12,198 nt of DNA from DSAR01 sp034437315 (GCA_034437315.1 DAOTUC010000234.1:1-12198); one strand, 5' to 3'; counted from the stretch's first letter, positions 1 through 5,412 are shown. Program-made: numbers and translations. The notes: generated by a model from the sequence alone, not told the origin.

Positions 1-1
1 C

Positions 2-397
2 ACGCCGCCGAGCATCTGGCACGTGGAGGCGATCAGCAACAGCGCGTCCCTGCGGTTCCGCGTGCAGGTGGAGGACGACAGCGAGGAGATCCTGCGGACG
101 CTGGTGCTGTACCGGACGCTATCGAGCCGGCGGTGGATGACGGCGGAGCTGACCTACGAGCGCGCGACCGTGTGGGCGGAGGGGACGGTGGCGCCGGTGG
201 ATGAGCGGATCGCGTACTTCGCCCAGGCGGTCGACCCGAGCGGGAACGTGGCGCTGGCGCTGGATCACGGCGCGCCCTTCCGGCGGGTCAAGCCGGGCGA
301 ACCGCCCAAGATCTACCTGCCGCTCGTCGCCCGAAACTACGATCCCAGCCGGCCCGATTATCCTTACCAGATCTACTTGCCTGCCGTGATGCGTTAA
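2..397 (+). CDS. C-terminal part of a secreted/surface protein with doubled YLP tail
   Basis: The reading frame is open from base 2, so the gene starts left of the window and only its last 131 codons are seen. Residues before about position 95 are rich in alternating hydrophobic residues and end in a DPSGNVALAL stretch, as in Ig-like or fibronectin-type beta-sandwich domains of extracellular proteins. The tail holds two copies of a short motif, KIYLPLVAR and QIYLPAVMR, 12 residues apart, the second ending exactly at the stop codon. From family knowledge, a C-terminal 'YLPLV' tail is common on secreted Chloroflexota proteins; its role (sorting or anchoring) is not established to my knowledge. 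No catalytic motif is visible, so the enzymatic or structural role of the whole protein cannot be told. A GTG at position 23 is internal and not a plausible start. Confidence 0.75.
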   Translation, partial: TPPSIWHVEAISNSASLRFRVQVEDDSEEILRTLVLYRTLSSRRWMTAELTYERATVWAEGTVAPVDERIAYFAQAVDPSGNVALALDHGAPFRRVKPGEPPKIYLPLVARNYDPSRPDYPYQIYLPAVMR

Positions 398-438
398 GGG
401 ATTTGCAAACACTTAACCATATCGTATCTACTCAGCCT

Positions 439-539
439 ACCCTCCCGCAGGTTAAAAAATAATGACGACAAGACAGGCTCAATCAAGTACGCCAGTGCAC
501 TTTCGACCTAGGAATTACCCCCCGAACCTGCGGGAGGGT
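439..539. repeat. 101-bp element with perfect 15-bp terminal inverted repeats
   Basis: ACCCTCCCGCAGGTT at 439-453 is exactly the reverse complement of AACCTGCGGGAGGGT at 525-539. The 71 bp between encode nothing. This is the shape of a miniature inverted-repeat transposable element (MITE). No target duplication is evident in the flanks and there is no second copy in the window, so a long-loop hairpin such as a terminator for the preceding gene is an alternative. Confidence 0.6.
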
Positions 540-790
540 GCGCAGTTATGCGCTAAAAAACGTCAAGCTATCAAGCAGAGCTTATGATCGCCCCGCTGAC
601 AACCGATGAACGAAAATACTTGCGCGCATAACGGGATTAGGAGCGCTTGCATCTTGTAGGCATGCCGCCCGTTCCCAGACTGTTTTCGGAATACCATTTG
701 ACCGATCACGCGCTCACCCCCCATCTCTGAGATAGAGATACGAAGTTCATATCAACTTTCTGAAACATCTCCGAGAAGGGGGTATCTTAT
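540..790. other. Gene-free stretch, no clear feature
   Basis: This is about 250 bp of lower-GC sequence between two inverted-repeat elements. A weak 5-bp hairpin at 540-553 (GCGCA-GTTA-TGCGC) is followed by TAAAAAA. No convincing ORF with a ribosome binding site, RNA gene or promoter was seen on either strand. Confidence 0.4.
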
Positions 791-808
791 GGGTGTGTTT
801 CAAATGCT

Positions 809-960
809 GGGTCTTCAGGATTTCGCATGGCCCATCATAGACCCTAAAGGTTTCTGCGCTGGTTTTGATGGAAAAAAGGTCATTGTTTAAGGCAAAAACG
901 TTGTTTGCGCGGCCTTGAGCAAAACCTTTAGGGTCTCGCCATGCGAAATCCCAGAGAGGC
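809..960. mobile_element. Miniature transposon (MITE), copy 1, ISL3-like ends
   Basis: About 149 bp of this copy match 4630-4777 with three substitutions and one single-base indel. It has nested inverted repeats: GATTTCGCATGG near the left end against CCATGCGAAATC near the right end, and AGACCCTAAAGGTTT at 839-853 against AAACCTTTAGGGTCT near 922-936. Outer ends begin GGGTCTTC. A GG(G/C)TCTTC-type end with 8-bp target duplications is what I recall for the ISL3 family, so mobilisation by an ISL3 transposase elsewhere is inferred. This copy lacks a visible target duplication: 801-808 and 961-968 differ. Confidence 0.75.
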
Positions 961-1005
961 AAGGCTCGTAGTAGGCGATTTATCGCCGTAAAAGCGCGAT
1001 GAAGT

Positions 1006-1031
1006 CGCTATCTAGCGCCGCTATCTAGCGC
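1006..1031. repeat. 13-bp perfect tandem duplication
   Basis: CGCTATCTAGCGC occurs twice head to tail (1006-1018 and 1019-1031). Each unit is itself nearly palindromic (CGCTA...TAGCG). It lies inside the right half of the compound element at 791-1071. Confidence 0.7.
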
Positions 1032-1167
1032 GCGCACTACAAACAACGCTCAAAGCATTTGAAACACACCCAAATGACTTTCACCTCCGTCTTACGCGCA
1101 ACCTGCCGAAGGCGACGACGTATTGAAAATTAGAACTAAACTCAACTAAATCCAAAGGAGAGAGACT

Positions 1168-1674
1168 ATGGATCGCAAACGAAGGTCTGGTTTGGTCGGC
1201 GGGCTGATCTTGATCCTGCTCGGCGTGTGGTTTTTGGCTATGCAATGGTCGCCGGCGCTGCAAATCTGGTTTTCCTGGCCCTGGTTCGTCATCGGCGCTG
1301 GTATGTTCCTGCTCATGATCGGCCTGTTGACCGGGGTGCCGGAACTGGCTATCCCGGCATGCATCGTGGGCGGCATCGGAGGGCTGCTGTACTGGCAGAA
1401 CGCCGCCGGTAACTGGGAAAGCTGGCGCTACGCCTGGACGCTGATTCCCGGTTTCGTGGGCGCAGGCGTGTTTCTCTCGGGCCTCCTAGGGCATGAACCG
1501 CGCAAGTCAATGAGTGAGGGGATCAACCTCATCCTCGTCAGCCTGGCGCTTTTCGTCGTCTTCAGCGCGTTTATGGGCGGCCCGAATCTGTTGGGGGACT
1601 ATTGGCCAGCGCTGCTGATTCTGTGGGGGGTATATCTGCTGATCAAGTCCCTGTTCCGCTCTCGCCGGGCGTAG
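1168..1674 (+). CDS. Six-helix membrane protein, LiaI/LiaF-type transmembrane region (DUF5668-like)
   Basis: The 168-residue product is almost entirely membrane-embedded, with predicted helices near residues 8-25, 36-55, 61-77, 89-107, 118-136 and 145-161. It has basic ends (MDRKRR, FRSRR), which put both termini in the cytoplasm. The pattern 'GGLILILLGVWFL' and 'YWPALLILWGVYLLIKSL' is typical of the small bacterial modules known from LiaI/LiaF and DUF5668 proteins, which are often tied to cell-envelope stress sensing; that role here is inference. ATG 1168 is chosen because AAAGGAG (1154-1160) sits 7 bases upstream. The next gene starts 51 bp downstream on the same strand and shares a 'W..LIPGF' motif (here at residues 90-96), so the two are probably co-transcribed paralogues. 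Confidence 0.8.
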   Translation: MDRKRRSGLVGGLILILLGVWFLAMQWSPALQIWFSWPWFVIGAGMFLLMIGLLTGVPELAIPACIVGGIGGLLYWQNAAGNWESWRYAWTLIPGFVGAGVFLSGLLGHEPRKSMSEGINLILVSLALFVVFSAFMGGPNLLGDYWPALLILWGVYLLIKSLFRSRRA

Positions 1675-1725
1675 TAAGCATACCCTCTCATCATACGCAC
1701 CGCCACAATAAAAAGGAAAAAGAAT

Positions 1726-2361
1726 ATGAAAATGCAAGTGCGCATCATCGTTGGCCTCCTACTCGTCGTTATCGGCGTCATCGCCCTGCTTCAATCGTTA
1801 GGCGTCATCAGCGGCGCCATCGCCTTGACCTGGGCCGTGCTCTTTAGCACGGGAGGGCTGTTCTTCCTGTACGTATACTTTACCGACCGCGCCAATTGGT
1901 GGGCCATCATTCCCGGATTCGTTCTCCTGGGTATCGCCGCCATCATCGCACTGGAGACGCTCAGCCCCATTGATGGCGACTCGTGGCTCGGCGCTCTCTT
2001 CCTGGCAAGCATCGGCGCCGCCTTCTGGGTGGTCTACCTGACGAACCGGGAGCACTGGTGGGCCATCATCCCCGGCGGCGTGCTATTCACCCTCGCCGCC
2101 GTCGCCGGTCTCTCATCCACGCTGCCTGGTCTGGAGACAGGCGGGCTCTTCTTCCTGGGTCTGGGTCTGACGTTCGGCCTGGTAGCGCTCTTGCCCACGC
2201 CCGAGGATGATACGAAATGGGCGCTCATCCCAGCCGGCGTCATGGTCGTGATGGGGCTGCTGGTCGCGGCCGCGGCTACTGAGCTGCTCAACCTGATCTG
2301 GCCGTTGGGTCTGATCGCGGGCGGCTTGTACCTGATTTACCGCGTGGCTTTCCGCCGGTAG
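1726..2361 (+). CDS. Multi-pass membrane protein with three WWAIIPG repeats
   Basis: The 211-residue product is highly hydrophobic, with about seven to eight helices. Three internal units are visible, each a polar turn, then W(W)A(I/L)IP(G/A), then a helix: residues 58-64, 111-117 and 165-170, a period of 53-54 residues. The two turns before the first two motifs are alike (YFTDRAN, YLTNREH). The end resembles the preceding gene's product ('LIWPLGLIAGGLYLIYRVAFRR'-type last helix with a basic tail). AAGGAAAA lies at 1713-1720, just upstream of ATG 1726; a second ATG two codons later is possible. Function is unknown; a membrane sensor or scaffold of the DUF5668/LiaF type is the nearest guess. 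Its stop codon lies in the first of two tandem copies of TAGAGAGACTA that lead into a palindromic repeat. Confidence 0.8.
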   Translation: MKMQVRIIVGLLLVVIGVIALLQSLGVISGAIALTWAVLFSTGGLFFLYVYFTDRANWWAIIPGFVLLGIAAIIALETLSPIDGDSWLGALFLASIGAAFWVVYLTNREHWWAIIPGGVLFTLAAVAGLSSTLPGLETGGLFFLGLGLTFGLVALLPTPEDDTKWALIPAGVMVVMGLLVAAAATELLNLIWPLGLIAGGLYLIYRVAFRR

Positions 2362-2370
2362 AGAGACTAT

Positions 2371-2466
2371 GTAGAGAGACTACTAAAAAATTCGCTCAGA
2401 GGCCCGTCCTCAGGCCGATTAACGCCCCCGGGACGGCGGCTAGAGCGATTATTTAAGACTCTCTAG
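2371..2466. repeat. Palindromic repeat, copy 1 of 3
   Basis: This roughly 95-bp unit recurs at 4544-4629 and 5155-5248. A run of six A (2385-2390) precedes TTCGCTC (2391-2397), which pairs with GAGCGA (2443-2448). Inside, CCGTCC (2404-2409) can pair with GGACGG (2431-2436). Read on the minus strand it is a GC-rich hairpin followed by six T, the form of an intrinsic terminator. The outer edges (AGAGAGACT and AGACTCTCT) extend the palindrome. It lies in the 140-bp gap between the membrane-protein gene and the cyclase gene. Confidence 0.8.
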
Positions 2467-2501
2467 AGGAGCCATCATCGACATCTGGAGGGGCATCATT
2501 T

Positions 2502-3506
2502 ATGAATTCACAACCGACGCCTTACGATCTTGTACGCACACACCTGTTGCAGGCCGATCCCAGGGTCGTGTACCGCATTCTCCACCGCCACGTGGCCGAC
2601 GTTCTTGATCTCAAGCCTCGAATCGCTCTGGAAACACTGGTGACGGCTATGTTCCGGGGCGACGTCATCTTGCATTGGGAGATTGTCTGTCCGGTATGCA
2701 GTGCGCGAGGGGAGCAACACGATTGGTTGCGCCACGCGCGCCACGACGTGACGTGCAAAAATTGTCAGACGACGTTCGCAGTTCACCTGGATAGCGAGGC
2801 GCAGACGTCCTTCTCGCCTCATCCCAAGCTGCGCCGATTGACGCCCGGAGCCGACGACCCTGATTTCTTGAAAGCGCTTCGGGACCAATACCCGCCCGCG
2901 ACTGTCCACGAACTGATGATGATCCAGGATTTCCGTGATTGGGCGCGCGAGCAGCCGTTGCCCCCTGGCGAGCACCTGGAAGTGAAGCACATGGTGATCT
3001 GGTTTTCCGACCTGGCGGGCAGCACCGCGATGTACGCCCAGAGCGGCGACCCGCACGCCTACGAGTTGGTGCGCCGGCATTTTGCTCTCGTCTTCGAGGC
3101 GGTGCAACGAGCGGAAGGGGTGATCGTCAAGACCACGGGCGACGGCGTGATGGCCGCCTTCATCTCCACGGGCGAGGCGTTGCGGGCCGCCCAGAACGCC
3201 CACCAGATGATGGACGATTTCAATCAACAGCGCGCGCCCTCGGAGCATCTATTGCTCAAAATCGGTATTCACGCCGGCCCGTCCATTGCCGTCACCCTCA
3301 ACGAGCGGTTGGACTATTTCGGAACCACCGTCAACGTAGCCGCTCGCGTCAGCGATTTGGCCCGGGGCGGCGAGACCATCGTCACGGAACCGGCCTTCGC
3401 CGAATTGGGCCCGGCGAGCGACGTGGATGTCCCTGGCGCGGAGGCTTTTCAAACCCCTATCCGGGGTCTAGAGCGCACGCTGGACGCTTACCGGATCAGG
3501 AAATAG
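2502..3506 (+). CDS. Soluble class III adenylate cyclase with N-terminal zinc ribbon
   Basis: The 334-residue protein makes a cyclic nucleotide, most likely cAMP from ATP. The cyclase homology domain spans about residues 160-334. The two metal-binding aspartates are D170 (WFSDLAGST) and D214 (TTGDGVMAAF). The purine-selecting pair K210 and D271 (LDYFG) matches adenylate cyclases. N278 and R282 (VNVAAR) are the transition-state residues. The N-terminal part contains a four-cysteine zinc ribbon (C63, C66, C85, C88; CPVC and CKNC) in a domain like the one annotated DUF5939 in other bacterial cyclases; I infer a sensory or regulatory role. There are no transmembrane helices, so the protein is cytosolic. 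GGAGGG at 2487-2492 supports ATG 2502. The gene converges with an HNH gene across a strong stem-loop. Key catalytic residues are complete, so activity is expected. Confidence 0.9.
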   Translation: MNSQPTPYDLVRTHLLQADPRVVYRILHRHVADVLDLKPRIALETLVTAMFRGDVILHWEIVCPVCSARGEQHDWLRHARHDVTCKNCQTTFAVHLDSEAQTSFSPHPKLRRLTPGADDPDFLKALRDQYPPATVHELMMIQDFRDWAREQPLPPGEHLEVKHMVIWFSDLAGSTAMYAQSGDPHAYELVRRHFALVFEAVQRAEGVIVKTTGDGVMAAFISTGEALRAAQNAHQMMDDFNQQRAPSEHLLLKIGIHAGPSIAVTLNERLDYFGTTVNVAARVSDLARGGETIVTEPAFAELGPASDVDVPGAEAFQTPIRGLERTLDAYRIRK

Positions 3507-3526
3507 AAGCACATCGTCCAAATAAA

Positions 3527-3554
3527 CAGCCCCCGCTTGTTAAAGCGGGGGCTG
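3527..3554 (-). terminator. Intrinsic terminator, 12-bp perfect stem
   Basis: CAGCCCCCGCTT (3527-3538) pairs perfectly with AAGCGGGGGCTG (3543-3554) around a GTTA loop. On the minus strand it is followed by TTTATTT, which suits the HNH gene ending at 3583. On the plus strand no T run follows, so for the cyclase gene it is at best a weak terminator, though it may still block antisense read-through. Confidence 0.85.
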
Positions 3555-3582
3555 ACCCATGCCTCCTCCAACAGACAACCGC

Positions 3583-4125
3583 TCATTTGGGGACTTTGAT
3601 GTACACCTTCCACTCCTCCGGGATGTCGCCGCTGGCGATCACGTAATTGGTGCGCGGGCGCTTTGGTTCCCAGAGCAGGCGCATCCCCGCCTCGTGAGGG
3701 GTGCGATTGGCCTTGCGATGGTTGCAGCGGTAGCAGGCGCAGGCGGTGTTGCTCCACGTATTGCCCCCGCCCCGGCTGCTGGGCATCAGGTGATCGATGG
3801 TAAAATCGGCGCCGGCCAAAAGCTTGCCGCTGCGCTTATCCCCAACCGTCACCCCGCAATAGATGCAGGTCCATTTATCCCGTCGCATCACGGCCCGCCG
3901 ACTCCACGTCGCCGTCCTGTGGGGCACGTTGACGTAATAGCGCAGGCGGATGATTGAGGGCACCTCAAAAATCTGGGTGGGCGTGCGCAGACGGGCCGCT
4001 ACGCCATCCACCGCATCCACGACGCCGCGCATCATCAGATCGACAGCGTCTCGAATGGTCACAGTGCGCAACGGCGCGTAAGATGCATTGAGCAATAGAA
4101 CAGAGCGCGCATTTACATTGACCAT
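3583..4125 (-). CDS. HNH endonuclease family protein
   Basis: The 180-residue protein has the standard HNH layout: a zinc-binding CIYC (C87, C90), the metal/catalytic pair DH (D111, H112) in TIDHLMPSSRGG, then N126 and a second CYRC (C131, C134) followed by NHRKANRTP. These features point to a metal-dependent nuclease fold that cuts or nicks DNA. The N-terminal 'VLLLNASYAPL' is typical of a widespread family of short stand-alone bacterial HNH proteins whose targets are unknown. ATG 4125 is supported by a strong AGGAGGAGG (complement of 4132-4140) 6 bases upstream. No partner (methylase, phage packaging gene, intron) adjoins it, so it is not assigned to restriction or phage functions. It is flanked by a repeat-rich, transposon-like region on its 5' side. 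Confidence 0.9.
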   Translation of the reverse strand: MVNVNARSVLLLNASYAPLRTVTIRDAVDLMMRGVVDAVDGVAARLRTPTQIFEVPSIIRLRYYVNVPHRTATWSRRAVMRRDKWTCIYCGVTVGDKRSGKLLAGADFTIDHLMPSSRGGGNTWSNTACACYRCNHRKANRTPHEAGMRLLWEPKRPRTNYVIASGDIPEEWKVYIKVPK

Positions 4126-4183
4126 TTTTTACCTCCTCCTGGCGATACGCCCTGTGTGGCCAGAGTGAACGTATTTATCGCTC

Positions 4184-4358
4184 CTAGTGGTCTCTCCCAT
4201 AAATTCTTGGGGTAAAGACTTCCGAAGTCTTCTGACTCATTCTGAAGAAGGCTTGCCTCTCTATCAGGCCAGGACGTCGTTTATCGATCCTAAGCACCTT
4301 CAAGACTTCGGAAGTCTAAATGAGCAATACCCTAAAAACTTATGAAACGCACCACTAG
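4184..4358. repeat. Decayed inverted-repeat element bounded by CTAG
   Basis: CTAGTGGT at 4184-4191 faces ACCACTAG at 4351-4358. Inside, ATAA followed by a T/G-rich stretch pairs loosely with the opposite arm, and both arms hold a palindrome: AAGACTTCCGAAGTCTT (4215-4231) and AGACTTCGGAAGTCT (4303-4317). The right terminus read inward (GGTGCGTTTCATAAG) resembles the terminus at 791 (GGTGTGTTTCAAATG). No protein is encoded. It is read as a degenerate non-autonomous element, possibly with a CTAG target duplication. Confidence 0.5.
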
Positions 4359-4433
4359 TCATCGTCCCCGAGGACGGATTCGGTAAAGCAATCTGTCACC
4401 GCTACGCCTATGGCAGTTTTCGGTGCAATAGCC

Positions 4434-4450
4434 GACCCCGAAACGGGGTC
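4434..4450. other. Small GC hairpin in gene-free region
   Basis: GACCCC-GAAAC-GGGGTC forms a 6-bp perfect stem. It has no T run on either side and no gene nearby to assign it to. Nothing else was recognised between 4359 and 4543. Confidence 0.35.
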
Positions 4451-4543
4451 TAGGAGCGTATTGTATCCAAATGCGTTTGCCTTACCTGTGTGGGCCGAAG
4501 ACCGACCACCGCAATATACCAACTGCACACCCAATTTTCATAT

Positions 4544-4629
4544 CGAGACTATTAAAAAATCCGCTCAGAGGCCTGTCATCGGGCCGATTAGCGCCCTCGG
4601 GATGGGGGCTAGAGCAGTTATAAGATACT
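4544..4629. repeat. Palindromic repeat, copy 2 of 3, interrupted by a MITE
   Basis: Same unit as 2371-2466 and 5155-5248: six A (4553-4558), then CCGCTC (4561-4566) facing GAGCAG (4612-4617). It is the most diverged copy, and its arms carry a C/A mismatch near the base. Its right end stops at AAGATACT (4622-4629), where the miniature transposon begins. The continuation AAGATACTCT resumes at 4781 and matches the AAGACTCTCT end of copy 1. Confidence 0.75.
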
Positions 4630-4780
4630 GGGTCTTCAGGATTTCGCATGGCCCATCATAGACCCTAAAGGTTTTTGCGCTGGTTTTGATGGAAAAAGGT
4701 CATTGTTTAAGGCAAAAACGTTGTTTGCGCGGCTTTGAGCAAAACCTTTAGGGTCTCGTCATGCGAAATCCCAGAGAACC
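4630..4780. mobile_element. Miniature transposon (MITE), copy 2, with 8-bp target duplication
   Basis: This 151-bp element is nearly identical to 809-960. It is flanked by the direct repeat AAGATACT (4622-4629 and 4781-4788). Its ends, GGGTCTTCAGGATTTCGCAT on the left and GGTTCTCTGGGATTTCGCAT read inward from the right, agree at 16 of 20 positions. A second internal inverted repeat starts with AGACCCTAAAGG. The length of target duplication and the GG(G)TCTTC-type end fit an ISL3-family transposase acting in trans, by inference. It inserted into the right arm of palindromic repeat copy 2. Confidence 0.85.
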
Positions 4781-4892
4781 AAGATACTCTATCGTCTCAA
4801 TAAGTTGAGGCGCATTGATGGAGCGAGCGGAATCAATCGAGAAATCTGGTCTAGTCGACCCGGTGTCATAATCAATGAACGATAAAACAAAA

Positions 4893-4920
4893 CGCGGGGG
4901 CTTCGGTCAAGCTCCCCGCG
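4893..4920 (-). terminator. Intrinsic terminator on the minus strand
   Basis: CGCGGGGGCTT (4893-4903) pairs with AAGCTCCCCGCG (4909-4920) with one bulged base and a 5-base loop. On the minus strand the stem is followed by TTTTGTTTTATC, a good U-rich tail. It lies 43 bp past the stop codon of the short minus-strand ORF at 4963-5106, the only candidate gene it could serve. Confidence 0.75.
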
Positions 4921-4962
4921 CGAGTCAGTGCATGATAAGAATAGAAGAAACAATCGTCTAAT

Positions 4963-5106
4963 CTAAGCGGGGAAGCCTCCCGTATCGATCGCTTGAAAGC
5001 TGATGTTACCATGCTGCAAGTATGACATCCGGAGCCACCGACACGCCGCATCTATTTTAGGTATACGCTGTTCAAAGCATAACGTCGCTATCATATCCCT
5101 AACCAT
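4963..5106 (-). CDS. Candidate 47-residue small protein, unknown function
   Basis: An ATG at 5106 opens 47 codons ending in TAG at 4963. The product begins MVRDMIATLCFEQR and ends DTGGFPA. It is mixed in composition, slightly basic in the middle (RWLRMSY), with two cysteines at positions 10 and 22, and has no signal peptide or membrane helix. The frame stays open for 19 codons upstream of the ATG. AAAGG lies about 5 bases before the start. The case for a gene is contextual: a near-consensus promoter 150 bp upstream, a repeat-derived hairpin in the leader, and a U-tailed terminator 43 bp downstream, all on this strand. I do not recognise the family. It may be a fragment of a lost gene, a leader peptide, or chance reading of a small RNA. 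Confidence 0.4.
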   Translation of the reverse strand: MVRDMIATLCFEQRIPKIDAACRWLRMSYLQHGNISFQAIDTGGFPA

Positions 5107-5154
5107 TTTTGCCTTTGAAGTTCCCAGAAATTGCGTGCGATCAATCAGAAGACC

Positions 5155-5248
5155 GTAAAGAGACTACTAAAAAATTTGCTCAGAGGCTCGTCCTCGGGCC
5201 GATTAACGGCCCCGGGGCGGTGGCTAGAGCAATTATTTAAGACTCGCT
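5155..5248. repeat. Palindromic repeat, copy 3 of 3, attenuator-like on the minus strand
   Basis: Six A (5169-5174) precede TTTGCTC (5175-5181), which pairs with GAGCAA (5227-5232). The loop end is GGGCC-GATTAAC-GGCCC (5196-5212). Compared with copy 1, the base of the stem has changed from C-G to T-A on both arms, which keeps pairing. A leftward promoter at 5260-5287 would transcribe it as the first 90 or so bases of an RNA, ending in six U, the form of an intrinsic terminator. Confidence 0.8.
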
Positions 5249-5259
5249 TAACCGGTTTT

Positions 5260-5287
5260 ATCATACCGCAAAACAGCCCATTGTCAA
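5260..5287 (-). promoter_or_regulatory. Sigma70-like promoter, leftward
   Basis: On the minus strand TTGACA (complement of 5282-5287) and TATGAT (complement of 5260-5265) are 16 bp apart, one base off consensus in total. Transcription would start near 5253 and read straight into palindromic repeat copy 3 and then the short ORF at 4963-5106. Confidence 0.7.
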
Positions 5288-5310
5288 GCAAAGCGATTTT
5301 CGTGTATAAT
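5281..5310 (+). promoter_or_regulatory. Sigma70-like promoter for the flavoprotein gene
   Basis: TTGTCA (5281-5286) and a perfect TATAAT (5305-5310) are 18 bp apart. The start would fall near 5317, giving a leader of about 100 bases before the oxidoreductase gene. Its -35 box overlaps the -35 box of the leftward promoter by five bases, so polymerase cannot bind both at once. Confidence 0.7.
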
Positions 5311-5351
5311 GGGCGGTGGAGCATTCGGATCACAGACCCCGGCGAGATTCG

Positions 5352-5385
5352 CGTCCATGTGGCGCGTTGCGCCTTCGCTTGGACG
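5352..5385 (+). promoter_or_regulatory. Stem-loop in the 5' leader of the flavoprotein gene
   Basis: CGTCCA (5352-5357) pairs with TGGACG (5380-5385), enclosing a second stem GGCGC-GTT-GCGCC (5361-5373). No T run follows, so it is not a terminator. It sits about 30 bases before the start codon. It could affect RNA stability or translation; it does not match a riboswitch class that I recognise. Confidence 0.45.
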
Positions 5386-5412
5386 GTACACTAAGTTTAT
5401 GGGAGACAGGAG

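Larger units (their letters stand above)
791..1071. repeat. 281-bp compound element with perfect 18-bp terminal inverted repeats
   Basis: GGGTGTGTTTCAAATGCT at 791-808 is the exact reverse complement of 1054-1071. Inside lie a 152-bp miniature element (809-960) that starts immediately after the left terminal repeat, then a stretch (961-1053) with GGCGATTTATCGCC-type small palindromes and a 13-bp tandem duplication. The outer termini resemble the ends of transposons, and no transposase is encoded. The flanks (TTAT on the left, AAAT on the right) give no clear target duplication. Read as a non-autonomous element that carries or acquired a second one. Confidence 0.65.

Noticed and set aside
747..962. 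71-codon minus-strand ORF
   Set aside because: It lies almost entirely in MITE copy 1. The second copy has a one-base deletion in the same run of A that breaks the frame, and no ribosome binding site is present.
439..1071. CRISPR array
   Set aside because: The repeats are inverted and of different families; there is no regular direct-repeat and spacer pattern.
2508..3248. 246-codon minus-strand ORF
   Set aside because: It is antisense to the zinc-ribbon cyclase, whose motifs are complete. Long antisense frames are expected in GC-rich genes.
4410..4661. 83-codon plus-strand ORF
   Set aside because: It runs through the palindromic repeat and into the MITE, crossing an insertion junction, and has no ribosome binding site.
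4893..5255. tmRNA, RNase P RNA, 6S RNA or tRNA on the minus strand
   Set aside because: The length suits some of these, but no tRNA-like arm (GGTTCGA), RNase P core (GAAAGTCCGG) or SRP core was found.
5131..5394. 87-codon plus-strand ORF before the flavoprotein gene
   Set aside because: It crosses the palindromic repeat, both promoters and the leader stem-loop, and has no ribosome binding site.
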